The translations under genes were made by a program, and so were the position numbers. From Halieaceae bacterium UBA5085 (GTDB lineage: Bacteria > Pseudomonadota > Gammaproteobacteria > Pseudomonadales > Halieaceae), in NCBI GenBank assembly GCA_002414665.1, contig DIAF01000035.1, forward strand, positions 44,237-108,236: a stretch of 64,000 bases of DNA, written 5' to 3'. Shown piece by piece: positions 34,869 through 43,909 of this stretch (positions are counted from its first letter, which is position 1; every line of letters begins with the position of its first letter). Under the pieces are notes generated by a model. It was given only the letters and a program-made list of their open reading frames with translations, was not told the origin of the DNA and did not search any database.

Positions 34869-35540
34869 TCAGGTCGGCGCGCGCAATACCCCCTGCAGCC
34901 AGCGACTGATGTCCTGAATCTCCGCCATGCACACCTCATGGGCCATGGGATACTCCTGCCATTCGACTGAATAACCAGCGCTCTCAAGAGTAGTAAGTGC
35001 TGACTTCCCCAAGGAAATCGGCAAGACGCTGTCGCTCTGGCCGTGGCACAGCAATATGGGAATCTGCGCGTTGGCCTGCGCGCTCGCGCCACCCAGGCTG
35101 GCGCCGTCAGCCAGAAAGGTCGACAGGGCGAGGATGCCGGCAAGGCGCCTGGGGTAAAACAGGGCCGTGTGAAAAGCCAGCACACCACCCTGTGAAAAGC
35201 CCGCCAGCAGAATGCGCTCGGCCGGTGTTCCGCTGTCGATCTCATTCTGAATCAGGTCACGCACCTGCCGCGCAGATTTCTCCAGGCCGGGCAGGTCGAG
35301 GCCCGCGCCGGGGTCAAAATCGAACCACGCCCGGGCCCGCTGCCCGCCAAACGCCGTGACCGCTCGCTCGGGCGCATGCGGAAACACAAAGCGAACCGGC
35401 AGGTCAGTCGGCAGCTGCAGCTGCGGGACAATGGGTTCGAAATCGTGGCCGTCCGCCCCCAGGCCATGCAACCAGATCACGACCGCAGCCGGTGTGGTTG
35501 CAGGATTTACCTCGACGGTTGGCAACGGTGCAGACAACAT
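34869..35540 (-). CDS. Phospholipase/carboxylesterase family hydrolase
   Basis: Alpha/beta hydrolase of 223 residues in the acyl-protein-thioesterase/carboxylesterase II group. It has the oxyanion segment WLHGLGADGHDF, the nucleophile elbow AGFSQGG near residue 117, and catalytic Asp and His in CHGQSDSVLP and PMAHEVC. It is probably a cytoplasmic esterase on short acyl esters; the exact substrate is unknown. It lies between rph and the divergent yicC. Confidence 0.9.
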   Translation of the reverse strand: MLSAPLPTVEVNPATTPAAVVIWLHGLGADGHDFEPIVPQLQLPTDLPVRFVFPHAPERAVTAFGGQRARAWFDFDPGAGLDLPGLEKSARQVRDLIQNEIDSGTPAERILLAGFSQGGVLAFHTALFYPRRLAGILALSTFLADGASLGGASAQANAQIPILLCHGQSDSVLPISLGKSALTTLESAGYSVEWQEYPMAHEVCMAEIQDISRWLQGVLRAPT

Positions 35541-35677
35541 AGATGATTTCCTGGCAGCTCGCGGACCCCGGACCGCTTATGGTGGAAGCATAACAGACAC
35601 CAGACGCGCCGCGACGGGTGTGAGCCGACGATACAGGCTGCTAGACTCTGTGGGTACTTTCAGCAGAGGCAAGAGGC

Positions 35678-36553
35678 TTGACGACACCTATCTACAGCAT
35701 GACGGCCTTCGCAAGGGAGAGCACCAGCAGCAGTGGCGGCGACCTTACCGTGGAGCTTCGCACCGTCAACCATCGCTACCTGGATTGCAGTTTCAAACTG
35801 CCCGATGTACTGCGCAGCGCAGAAACCTCTCTGCGCGCCCGCGCCGCGACACGCCTGTCCCGTGGCAAGCTCGATTGCCTTGTGCGCTTTCAGGCCAGCG
35901 CGACAGAGGCGTCGGCGCTGCAGGTCAATCGCGAACACCTGCAAAAGGTCATTGATACCATCCTGGACATCGGTGCAACACTGCCGGCGTCGCAGCCGAT
36001 CAACCCGCTTGAGCTGTTGCAGTTTCCCGGTGTGTGCAGCGCGACGCAAGCCGACGAAACCACACTGCTGCAACGCGCCAATGCGCTTTTCGACACAGCC
36101 CTGGACACCCTGATGGAAAACCGGGCTCGCGAGGGCGCCCAGCTGGGGGCGCTCATTCGCGACCGACTGGCCCAGGTCGAGGCCGCCACCGCAGCGGCCC
36201 GCGCACAGATACCTGCGCTGCGCGAGCAACAGCAGGCACGGCTGCGGGCGCGCCTGGCGGAATTGCAGGTCGAGATCGATCAGGAGCGGCTGGAGCAGGA
36301 GCTGGTCTACCTGGCGCAGAAAGCCGATGTGGAAGAAGAGCTGGACCGACTGCAGGCCCATATTCACGAAGTCCGTCACACGCTGGACAACGGTGGCCCC
36401 TGCGGGCGGCGCCTGGATTTTCTCATGCAGGAGCTGAACCGGGAGGCGAACACCCTGTCCTCGAAGTCGATCGCCAGTAGCACCACGCACAATGCGGTTG
36501 AACTGAAAGTGCTGATTGAGCAGATGAGGGAACAGATCCAGAACATTGAATAA
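35678..36553 (+). CDS. yicC: YicC family endoribonuclease
   Basis: The 291-residue protein has the N-terminal YSMTAFARES, LRTVNHRYLDCSFKLP and the C-terminal DUF1732 segment GRRLDFLMQELNREANTLSSKS (split here as RRLDFLMQELNREANTL). YicC proteins act as endoribonucleases in RNA decay. No ATG precedes IYSMTAFA, so the start is most likely TTG 35678, supported by AAGAGG immediately upstream. In Pseudomonas gmk is the next gene; here 8.4 kb intervenes. Confidence 0.93.
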   Translation: MTTPIYSMTAFARESTSSSGGDLTVELRTVNHRYLDCSFKLPDVLRSAETSLRARAATRLSRGKLDCLVRFQASATEASALQVNREHLQKVIDTILDIGATLPASQPINPLELLQFPGVCSATQADETTLLQRANALFDTALDTLMENRAREGAQLGALIRDRLAQVEAATAAARAQIPALREQQQARLRARLAELQVEIDQERLEQELVYLAQKADVEEELDRLQAHIHEVRHTLDNGGPCGRRLDFLMQELNREANTLSSKSIASSTTHNAVELKVLIEQMREQIQNIE

Positions 36554-36603
36554 TGTGAACAGCCGAAGCTGCGTAACACAAATCGCAGACGTTGCCAGTG
36601 GCC

Positions 36604-36684
36604 CGCGGATGGATCCGCGCTTCGACATTTCGTGATACGCGTGTATGAGGGCTCGCCTGCCATGAGTCAAATAATGCTGGCAGG
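36604..36684. other. Two dyads in the yicC to island junction
   Basis: In the 237-bp gap after yicC, CGCGGAT-GG-ATCCGCG (36604-36619) is a near-perfect palindrome. CCTGCCA (36656-36662) with TGGCAGG (36678-36684) forms a 7-bp stem with a 15-nt loop followed by TTCTTCTC. The second could be a weak terminator of yicC. Both mark the left edge of the accessory island. Confidence 0.4.
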
Positions 36685-36820
36685 TTCTTCTCAAGCCTTG
36701 GTTTAGGCGAGTCACTGAAGCACTCGGGCCACTCTATCAACCCTACAATAGATGGAGTAAACGCGGCAGAGGCCAGTTGCATCCAATGCCATGACAGAAG
36801 TGAACACAGGGAAAGTCCGT

Positions 36821-37672
36821 ATGAAGAATTGGGAGGAACGCGTTTGCGTTATTACGGGGGCCGGCAGTGGCATTGGGTCCGGACTGGCGCGCCACGCGCT
36901 GCAACATGGCATGCATGTGGTTGGCGCTGATGTGGACGCAAAGGGGCTACAGCAACTGTCCGACAGCGCCGGAGAAAGGCGAGCGCGCCTGACTACGCGT
37001 GTCGTGGATGTCACGAATGCAGAGGCCATGGCTGATTTCGCGGAGTGCGTGTATGCCATGCATGGCAAAGTGCATCTTCTGTTTAACAATGCCGGCGTAC
37101 TGGTCGATGGCAAGTGCTGGGAGCGGCCGCTACGGGACTGGCGCTGGATCATTGACGTAAACCTGATGGGCGTTGTGCACGGCTTGCATTACTTTGTGCC
37201 CCGAATGCTGACGCAGGGGGAAGCCGCCAGAATAATCAACACGGCATCAATTGGCGGGCTACTGGGTGGAGGAACATTCATGAGCCCTTATCAGACAACG
37301 AAGCACGCTGTCGCCGTGTTAACTGAGAGCCTCTACAAGGAATTGGCCCAAGAGCCGGGTGACGTCACGGCATCTGTACTCTGCCCGGCAGAGGTCGCTA
37401 CGAGAATATGGCAATCAGATCGGCTGCGCCCGGACGACCAGAAGGTCAGTCTCGGCGAAGCAGAACAGGCGTTCCACGATGCGGTCGCCAATAACGTGGC
37501 GATGGGGCCGAGTCCCGACGAGTTTGCGGCGCAGGTATTCCAGGGCATTGAGGAGGGCCTGTTCTGGCTGATACCTGATACGGCTTTTATGCCAATGCTG
37601 GAAGCGCGATTCGCGGACATTGCCCAGCAACGCAACCCGGACATCAACACCAAGGTCAATTTCGAACGCTGA
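36821..37672 (+). CDS. Short-chain dehydrogenase/reductase (island gene 1)
   Basis: Classical SDR of 283 residues from ATG 36821, chosen over ATG 36791 because AGGGAAAG lies just upstream. The cofactor motif TGAGSGIG is at residues 12-19, followed by NNAG, and the triad Ser143, Tyr157 and Lys161 (YQTTK) is intact. The Asp in GADVD after the second beta strand suggests NAD(H) preference. The substrate is unknown; the C-terminal extension with WQSD and FWLIPD is not housekeeping-like. It stands alone on the plus strand, convergent with the transketolase pair. Confidence 0.88.
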   Translation: MKNWEERVCVITGAGSGIGSGLARHALQHGMHVVGADVDAKGLQQLSDSAGERRARLTTRVVDVTNAEAMADFAECVYAMHGKVHLLFNNAGVLVDGKCWERPLRDWRWIIDVNLMGVVHGLHYFVPRMLTQGEAARIINTASIGGLLGGGTFMSPYQTTKHAVAVLTESLYKELAQEPGDVTASVLCPAEVATRIWQSDRLRPDDQKVSLGEAEQAFHDAVANNVAMGPSPDEFAAQVFQGIEEGLFWLIPDTAFMPMLEARFADIAQQRNPDINTKVNFER

Positions 37673-37691
37673 ACCGGCCTGGCGAAACGGC

Positions 37692-37716
37692 AGGACGTGT
37701 ATGTCCGTCACGTCCT
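37692..37716. other. Dyad between the convergent SDR and transketolase genes
   Basis: AGGACGTG (37692-37699) and CACGTCCT (37709-37716) form a perfect 8-bp stem with a 9-nt loop, 19 bp after the SDR stop. There is no T-run on either strand. The 191-bp gap otherwise shows nothing recognisable. It may reduce read-through between converging transcripts. Confidence 0.35.
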
Positions 37717-37863
37717 CGCCACGTCTTGAAGCCTGCTCATCAGTGTTCACAATGCCTCCAGCGAATTATGGAATTGCGCTTCCGAACTCCCGCCCTTCAA
37801 TATCTCCGCGCGCACGAACTCACCCTGATTCAACTGAATATCGGATAGCGCGCAAGCAAAGCG

Positions 37864-38844
37864 CTAGCGCTTGCCTGCAAGCAGCGCGCGCATACGCTGC
37901 GCTGTTTCCTCTATCGTCAGGCCATAGTGTGCATACAGCTCTTCAGGCATCCCTACGGTGAGGGTTTCATCCGGTATCCCGTGAATTGAGAACTGCACCC
38001 CCAGGCCGTTGCGCGCCAATATCTCACCGACGGCACTGCCCAGGCCGCCGGTCACCAAATGCTCCTCAACCGTTAGGATCGCCCCGGTCTCGCGCGCCGC
38101 GTCAACAACCGCTGCCTCATCCAACGGTTTCAGGCTATAGGCGTCCAGTACCCGAATGGACAGGCCTTCCCGGGCGAGGAGCGCCGCGGCTCCCGCAGCG
38201 AGCTGGGCGCCAAGCCCCGTGCCTATAATGGTCCCGTCACTACCTTCACGCACACACCCGAAACGGCCCAGGATAATCTCTGGGGGCGAGTCGTATACCG
38301 GATTGACGTTGGCATCGGTCAGCCGAATGAAGACCGGACCGCGCACCTGCTCAGACGCTGACAACATCGCCGTCGCGGCGTTGTCATCGGCAGGCGCCAG
38401 GACAGTGAGACCGGGGATGGCCCGGGTAATCGCAATGTCTTCTACCGCGTGATGTGTAGTACCAAAGAATCCCATGGCCAGACCGCTCCATGCGGACAGA
38501 ATACGCACGGGAACTTGTGTGAACGCGATGTCAGCGCGGATCTGTTCTGCGCACTTCAAAGCGCCAAATGCACCCATTTGCAGGACGAAAACCTTATAAC
38601 CATAGGTCGCCATCCCCGCAGCCATCGACATGGCGTTACATTCCGCAATACCGGCATCGATAAAGCGCTCGGGAAACTGCTGAACGAAGGCCCCGGTAAC
38701 CGGCCCGGCGCCCAGGTCGGGGGAAATCAGCAGTACGTCGTCATTCTGTTCCCCGTAGCGACGAAACGCTTCACCCAGATTACCAACGTAGCTGCTCTCG
38801 ACCGCACCGGCGGTGAAACTGAAAGGATCACTCATGGTGCTCAT
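37864..38844 (-). CDS. Transketolase C-terminal subunit (pyrimidine-binding and C domain)
   Basis: A 326-residue protein equal to the C-terminal half of transketolase. The PYR domain has DLGAGPVTGAF, the FIDAGIAECNAMSMAAGMA segment with the catalytic Glu contacting thiamine, and GTTHHAVEDIA. The C domain begins near residue 190 with GTGLGAQLAAGAA. The start at 38844 overlaps the upstream subunit stop as ATGA. Together with its partner it should make an alpha2-beta2 thiamine-diphosphate enzyme transferring two-carbon units between sugars. Split forms are also found in specialised catabolic pathways. Confidence 0.9.
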   Translation of the reverse strand: MSTMSDPFSFTAGAVESSYVGNLGEAFRRYGEQNDDVLLISPDLGAGPVTGAFVQQFPERFIDAGIAECNAMSMAAGMATYGYKVFVLQMGAFGALKCAEQIRADIAFTQVPVRILSAWSGLAMGFFGTTHHAVEDIAITRAIPGLTVLAPADDNAATAMLSASEQVRGPVFIRLTDANVNPVYDSPPEIILGRFGCVREGSDGTIIGTGLGAQLAAGAAALLAREGLSIRVLDAYSLKPLDEAAVVDAARETGAILTVEEHLVTGGLGSAVGEILARNGLGVQFSIHGIPDETLTVGMPEELYAHYGLTIEETAQRMRALLAGKR

Positions 38845-39743
38845 TGCTTTGCCTCCCTGATTTCGCTTCGGGCCCGTTCCAGGTCCGCACCATTCAAGGC
38901 CCCGAGATGCCACTCACGGGGAGACTCTTCCATGAAGGAGATACCCTTGCCCTTCAGCGTGCGAGCCACCACACACACTGGTTGTTCAGCAAACTGCATT
39001 GCCTCCGCAAAGGCACGCATCAGGGCACCCGAATCATGCCCGTCCACTTCGATACAGTGCCAGCCGAAACTGGAGAACCGGTCCGTTAACGGCTCGATGC
39101 CCATCACAGACTGGGTGGGGCCATCGGCACAGGAGCCGTTGGCATCGACAATCGCCACCAGATTTCCAGCCTTGTAATGTGCCGCAGCCATAACGGCCTC
39201 CCAAACCTGGCCCTCGTGGATTTCGCCGTCACCCAGCAAGACATATATCCGGTGGTCTTTGCCGCGTCTGCGAGCGGCGAGCGCCATGCCCAGTCCGACA
39301 GAAAGGTTGTGCCCCAGCGAACCCGAACTGAAGTCGACGCCCGGCGCACGATGCATGTCGGGGTGATCCGTCAGTCTGCTGCCCAATTGACCAAATGTCT
39401 GCAGCCAGCTTTGCGGAAAAAACTCCAACTCTGCAAAAAGAGGCCACAGAGCGACTGCCACGTGGCCTTTTCCTAACAGGAAGCGATCGCGATCCTCCCA
39501 CCCCGGATCACCCTTACGCAAACGCAGCACGTGGTGATACAGGGTGACCAGAATCTCTGCGCAAGAGAGGCTACTGGAAAAATGACCCATTGGAGCATGA
39601 CTGATGACATCCAGAATATCGAGACGTAACTGTCGGGCTCTTTCCTGCAGAGCACCGGCGGCAATCGGCCTCAAGCGAGGCAGTTCATTATGCGCGCTGT
39701 TGTTGTCAGCGGGCTTTGCTCTACTCTGGCTCACAGCAGTCAC
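38841..39743 (-). CDS. Transketolase N-terminal subunit (TPP-binding)
   Basis: A 300-residue protein corresponding to the N-terminal half of transketolase. The thiamine-diphosphate motif runs from GDGEIHEGQVWEA (171-183) to Asn202 in IVDAN. HAPMGHFSSSLSCAEIL and the GKGH loop support the fold. The start is GTG 39743 or GTG 39734, and AAAGGTG suits the second. It is translationally coupled to the C-terminal subunit. A housekeeping tkt is expected elsewhere as one chain, so this pair likely serves a specialised substrate. Confidence 0.9.
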   Translation of the reverse strand: MTAVSQSRAKPADNNSAHNELPRLRPIAAGALQERARQLRLDILDVISHAPMGHFSSSLSCAEILVTLYHHVLRLRKGDPGWEDRDRFLLGKGHVAVALWPLFAELEFFPQSWLQTFGQLGSRLTDHPDMHRAPGVDFSSGSLGHNLSVGLGMALAARRRGKDHRIYVLLGDGEIHEGQVWEAVMAAAHYKAGNLVAIVDANGSCADGPTQSVMGIEPLTDRFSSFGWHCIEVDGHDSGALMRAFAEAMQFAEQPVCVVARTLKGKGISFMEESPREWHLGALNGADLERARSEIREAKQ

Positions 39744-39886
39744 CTTTATTAGTTCGTTAATGGGTCAATCCCGGCTGAAGTTTAGCAAGTCAAAACTCTG
39801 CTATCGAAAAAGACACTGTGCACCAGCCAGAGATTACTCCTGCATATGTGTTGGTAACAAGAACTCCATTGCTGATATTTTTATAG

Positions 39887-39896
39887 GCCAATTGGC
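39887..39896. promoter_or_regulatory. Palindrome upstream of the TetR gene
   Basis: GCCAATTGGC is a 10-bp perfect palindrome directly downstream of an AT-rich segment (GATATTTTTATA), 57 bp before the TetR start. The position suits an operator for autoregulation by the TetR protein. The surrounding 209-bp spacer (39744-39952) is visibly more AT-rich than its neighbours. Confidence 0.35.
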
Positions 39897-39952
39897 TTGC
39901 ATTCAGGAACCGGCTGACGCAGACTTCAGGCAATCAAGGATACGCTGTGTCT

Positions 39953-40555
39953 ATGCCCAAGAAAGTAGACCATGAACAACGCCGGTCCATGATTGCTTCA
40001 GCCGCGGCTCACTGCATCGCCGAACAGGGCCTGCAGGGAGCGACCATGCGCGCCATTGCGCTGCGCTCGGGCGTGTCCAAAGGCATTGTTGAACACTACT
40101 TTGCCGACAAAGACGCCGTTATCGCCGCTGCTCTGGACCAGATGAACGTGCGCTACATACGCCGCGAGCAACGCCTTACAGCCGGGCTCACGGGCCTGAA
40201 AGCACTGCGCGCGCGTCTCAACGCCATTCTTCCACTGAATACGGAATCTCGAGAGGAGTGGAAAATCCGCCTGTGTTTCTGGAGTGTCGCAGCTATCGAG
40301 CCCAGCCACCGGCGGGAGCAGCAGAAGCGTCTGGCACTGACCCGCAAGCGCTATCAAGGCGACCTGGAGGCGGCCGTAAAGACCGGTGAGATCCGCACGG
40401 AAGCGGATCTGACAAGACTTGCCGGCGACCTCACGGTGTTCATGGCCGGCGCCTGCTGTGGCGCCCTGCTGGACTCACGGTACTACTCCGCGCGCCACCT
40501 CCGCGAACTCATTGAACGCACTCTGCACACACTGACCCGGGAGCCCATCGCATGA
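39953..40555 (+). CDS. TetR family transcriptional regulator (island)
   Basis: A 200-residue TetR/AcrR regulator from ATG 39953; a GTG two codons upstream is less likely. The N-terminal helix-turn-helix spans about residues 25-48 (TMRAIALRSGVSKGIVEHYF, exactly 20 residues) and matches the BetI-like subgroup. The C-terminal ligand domain is divergent. Its stop overlaps the DUF1214 gene (ATGA), so it heads a five-gene operon and probably represses it until a small ligand binds. Confidence 0.9.
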   Translation: MPKKVDHEQRRSMIASAAAHCIAEQGLQGATMRAIALRSGVSKGIVEHYFADKDAVIAAALDQMNVRYIRREQRLTAGLTGLKALRARLNAILPLNTESREEWKIRLCFWSVAAIEPSHRREQQKRLALTRKRYQGDLEAAVKTGEIRTEADLTRLAGDLTVFMAGACCGALLDSRYYSARHLRELIERTLHTLTREPIA

Positions 40556-41748
40556 CCATCGAAAGCCTACGCAGCGAGGACCAGAAACTCACCCAGGCCT
40601 GGGATCAATTTTGTGATCAGCTCAAAGCGGCGGGGCGACTCCCGTTCGGCGAGGGCGTGCCCAGCGGCGACCTGAGCCGTGCCGCTGGCTTTCGCTGCCT
40701 GGCGCAGAATATTGGGCTTGGCATGCAGTTCTTTCTGGAGAACGATGATCCACTGCACCCGGAGCTTCTGCACTACTTCGACCCCATTCGCAAACAGGGT
40801 GGCGACAACCCCGACGCTGTATATGTCGGTGGACCCATCAACGGTACCGACACCTACCGCATTCACGGTAACCGCGGCAGCGCACGCTACTTCGCGGTCA
40901 CCGCGGTAGAGCACGGCAATACGCCCTGGGGCGGAGCCGCCGTACACACGCTGTTCGGCCAGGATCTGGAGGTCGCCGAGGACGGCAGCTTCGAATTGAT
41001 CTGCAGCCCCGACCCACACCCGGGCAACTGGCTGCAAACCTCCCCCAACACCTTCCGCGTCACCTTCCGTCAATTCTTCGCGGACTGGGAAAACGAGCGT
41101 CCAATGCACGCCAGTATCGACCGTATCAGTGGCGCGCCAGCGCCCGCCCCGGTAATGGATGCCGCACGGCTGGAGCGGGGTCTGGCCGCGGTTTCGCAGT
41201 GGGTGGGCGACTCCCTGGCCTACTGGGCGGACATGATCGAGCGCTGGAAAGCCCGACCCAATACCTTTCTGTCCTATCGCCAACTGGACGATAACGCGAT
41301 CGACGCCACACCCGGCGGCGAACCCTTGATCGCCTACTGGCAACTGCCGGCAGACGAAGCGCTCATCGTGCGGGTGAAGCCACCCACCGCGCATTACTGG
41401 GCGGTGGAATTTGGCAACTACTGGTGGTGCTCCATGGACTACCGCAGCGTCCTCAGCAACACCAACTGCCACTATGCGCAGCTACAGGATGACGGCGAGC
41501 TGATCCTCGTGATCGCTCACGTTGATACCGGCCACGCCAACTGGCTGGACCCCGCCGGCTTCAACGAAGGCTACATCACTGTGCGCTGGATGCAGGCAGA
41601 TCATTACCCGACGCCAAGAGCGCAGCAGGTAAAACTGAGCGCGCTGGATGCCGCGCTGCCGGCCAATGTGCGCCGCGTGGATGCAGCCGGGCGGGCGGCG
41701 CAAATCGCGGCGCGACGGCGCGGTGTTATCCAGCGCTTCGGAGTCTGA
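40552..41748 (+). CDS. DUF1214 domain protein (island)
   Basis: A 398-residue cytoplasmic protein without signal peptide. It contains GGPINGTDTYRIHGNRG, PDPHPGNWL followed by TFRVTFRQFF, and a C-terminal YWAVEFGNYWW region. This composition matches proteins annotated as DUF1214, found in marine gammaproteobacteria and mycobacteria near lipid or steroid genes. Function is not known. It is coupled to tetR by ATGA and lies 39 bp before the SDR. Confidence 0.75.
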   Translation: MTIESLRSEDQKLTQAWDQFCDQLKAAGRLPFGEGVPSGDLSRAAGFRCLAQNIGLGMQFFLENDDPLHPELLHYFDPIRKQGGDNPDAVYVGGPINGTDTYRIHGNRGSARYFAVTAVEHGNTPWGGAAVHTLFGQDLEVAEDGSFELICSPDPHPGNWLQTSPNTFRVTFRQFFADWENERPMHASIDRISGAPAPAPVMDAARLERGLAAVSQWVGDSLAYWADMIERWKARPNTFLSYRQLDDNAIDATPGGEPLIAYWQLPADEALIVRVKPPTAHYWAVEFGNYWWCSMDYRSVLSNTNCHYAQLQDDGELILVIAHVDTGHANWLDPAGFNEGYITVRWMQADHYPTPRAQQVKLSALDAALPANVRRVDAAGRAAQIAARRRGVIQRFGV

Positions 41749-41787
41749 CCCACGCCACCTGATAACCGTTGATAAGAGGACAAGAGC

Positions 41788-42621
41788 ATGGACTTACAGC
41801 TGCAGGGCAAGACCGCCATCATCACCGGCGGCAGCGGGGGCATCGGGCGCGGCCTGGTGCTGGAATTTGCCCGTGAGGGACTGAACGTGGTCAGCGCCTC
41901 GCGCGATGTCACCACCGGCGAAAAGCTCGCCGCAGAAGCGGAAACCCTGGGACTGCCGGGCAAGGTATTGGCGGTGGCGACCGATGTCACCGATCGCGCC
42001 AGTGTCGATGCGATGGTCGCACGCGCCCACGAGGCCTTCGGCCCCGTGGATGTACTGGTCAATAATGCGGGCGGAGTGGCACACCCCGCCAACCTTGAGG
42101 ACCTCGATGCGGACGCGCGACGCTGGGAGATCGCGCTTAATATCGATGGCGTGGTGAACTGCTGTCAGGCGGTTGCGCAGGACATGCTGTCACGCAAGAC
42201 CGGCAGCATCATCAATATTTCTTCCAACTCCTCCCTGCTGGGTGAAGCCGCAGCCAATGTGGTGCATTACGGCGGCGTAAAAGGCTTTGTCAACAGCTTC
42301 TCCAAGGGCCTCGCCTGGGAATGGGCAGGCAAGGGGGTACGCGTCAACAATATCTGCCCGGGCTGGATCGTGCCCTATGAGGCCGACCAGGTGGGCGAAG
42401 GCAGTTTCTGGAACCGCTTTGGTTTCGAGACCATGGGCACGCCCGATGCGATGGAGAAAGCCCTGCAGGAGGGCAGCCTCTACAATATGAGCGGCCTGCC
42501 CATCCCCAAACTGGGCCGCCCTGAGGATATCGCCTGGATGGCGCTGTTCCTCGCATCGGAACGCTCAGGCTATGTCACAGGCCAGCTGATTTCAGTCAGC
42601 GGCGGCGCCTACATGCCCTGA
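41788..42621 (+). CDS. Short-chain dehydrogenase/reductase (island operon)
   Basis: Classical SDR of 277 residues with TGGSGGIG (residues 13-20), VNNAGG near 91-96, and the catalytic residues in ISSNSS (about 144-149), Tyr161 and Lys165 (YGGVK). NICPGW replaces the common PG motif region, and SGYVTGQLISVSGG is the usual SDR end. The substrate is probably a secondary alcohol or ketone in the pathway of this operon. An AGAGGACAAG ribosome binding site precedes the ATG. Confidence 0.9.
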   Translation: MDLQLQGKTAIITGGSGGIGRGLVLEFAREGLNVVSASRDVTTGEKLAAEAETLGLPGKVLAVATDVTDRASVDAMVARAHEAFGPVDVLVNNAGGVAHPANLEDLDADARRWEIALNIDGVVNCCQAVAQDMLSRKTGSIINISSNSSLLGEAAANVVHYGGVKGFVNSFSKGLAWEWAGKGVRVNNICPGWIVPYEADQVGEGSFWNRFGFETMGTPDAMEKALQEGSLYNMSGLPIPKLGRPEDIAWMALFLASERSGYVTGQLISVSGGAYMP

Positions 42622-42654
42622 AGCCGTCAGGCGCAACTGCCCCGGAGAGCACAG

Positions 42655-43884
42655 ATGAGTGAATGGACACCGCCGGCACGCCCCGAGTGGGTACAGCGCG
42701 TGATCGATGAAGGCCGGCACATGGATATCAAGAGCCTGGTGCCCCTGCGCGCCGAGGAGCTGATGGACACCGCCCGACGCAATACCGGATACACGGATTT
42801 TGGCAGCGATGACTGGCTGGAGGGATTTCACGTATTCCTGCAGGCCCTGGAAAGTGAGGCAGACCTGCACCTGCTCGGCAGGCTGATGACCCGCTCCGAT
42901 ATCCTGCGCTGGCTGGAAGCGCGGCTGGGCATCGAAGCCGCCTATGCACAACACCCGGAGATAGACGACGAAGTGATTGACCAGCCGGTCATCATCACCG
43001 GCCTGCCGCGCTCGGGCACGTCAATTCTGTTTGAGTTGCTGGCGCAGGACGCCCGTTTTGGCTCCCCGCGCAACTGGGAAATAATGTTTCCCTACCCACC
43101 ACCGGAGGCCGCGAACTACCACAACGACCCACGGATAGAACGCTGCGAACACCTCGTGACACAGTGGAACCGCGTGGTGCCCAGCTACGCCACCATGCAC
43201 GAGATGGGCGCGGAAATTCCCAACGAATGCATCGTCGCCATGAGCTGCACATTCCGCAGTGAGAATCTGCCGGGGCAATATCAGATACCAAGCTACAACG
43301 ACTGGTATTACCGGCAGGATCTGGCACCGGCCTACCACTACTACAAGCGCATGCTGAAAGTGTTGCAGTGGAAAAATCCGCGTCAGCACTGGCTGCTGAA
43401 GGCACCCTCGCACCTCGGCAACCTGCCCGTGCTGTTTCAGGTATTCCCGGATGCACGAGTGGTCATCACCCACCGCGACCCGATTGTAGCGCAGGCCTCC
43501 GTGACCAACCTGCTCGGCACCCTGTACTGGATGCGCAGCAGCAAGCCCTTTGACGCACGCGCCTTCGAGAACCTGATGACGCCCGAGGCTGGCGCCGCGC
43601 GGCTCAACGCCGTGGTTGATCTGCTGGAGAGCGATCTGCTACCCGCCGGCCAGTTGCACAGCTTCCTCTATCACGACCTGATCCAGGAACCCCTGGCGGC
43701 ACTGGAGAAACTCTACCGGGCCATGGGCACACCGCTGGACAAAAACGGGCGCGATGCCATGCAGGCCTATCTGGCGCTGAAACCCCAGGGCAAGTTCGGC
43801 AAGCATGAGTACAGCCTGACTCAAACCCAGCGTCAGCTCTATCGACGCTATCAGGATTTCTTCGGCGTACCCAACGAAGCCTGA
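42655..43884 (+). CDS. PAPS-type sulfotransferase family protein (island operon)
   Basis: A 409-residue protein of the large bacterial sulfotransferase family. The 5'-phosphosulfate loop GLPRSGTS is at residues 116-123. The 3'-phosphate region KAPSHLGNLP leads to RVVITHRDPI (268-277) with a downstream Ser at 282. Such enzymes transfer sulfate from PAPS to hydroxyl groups, though many family members are uncharacterised. It sits 33 bp after the SDR, suggesting sulfation or handling of the alcohol the SDR makes or uses. Confidence 0.87.
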   Translation: MSEWTPPARPEWVQRVIDEGRHMDIKSLVPLRAEELMDTARRNTGYTDFGSDDWLEGFHVFLQALESEADLHLLGRLMTRSDILRWLEARLGIEAAYAQHPEIDDEVIDQPVIITGLPRSGTSILFELLAQDARFGSPRNWEIMFPYPPPEAANYHNDPRIERCEHLVTQWNRVVPSYATMHEMGAEIPNECIVAMSCTFRSENLPGQYQIPSYNDWYYRQDLAPAYHYYKRMLKVLQWKNPRQHWLLKAPSHLGNLPVLFQVFPDARVVITHRDPIVAQASVTNLLGTLYWMRSSKPFDARAFENLMTPEAGAARLNAVVDLLESDLLPAGQLHSFLYHDLIQEPLAALEKLYRAMGTPLDKNGRDAMQAYLALKPQGKFGKHEYSLTQTQRQLYRRYQDFFGVPNEA

Positions 43885-43909
43885 CACCGTAGCTACCGGA
43901 GACAACGAC

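Noticed and set aside
35660..36715. 351-codon minus-strand frame opposite yicC
   Set aside because: Antisense to yicC, low-complexity translation, no family match.
37692..37716. Intrinsic terminator between the island SDR and transketolase genes
   Set aside because: Good stem but no T-run on either strand, so recorded only as a dyad.
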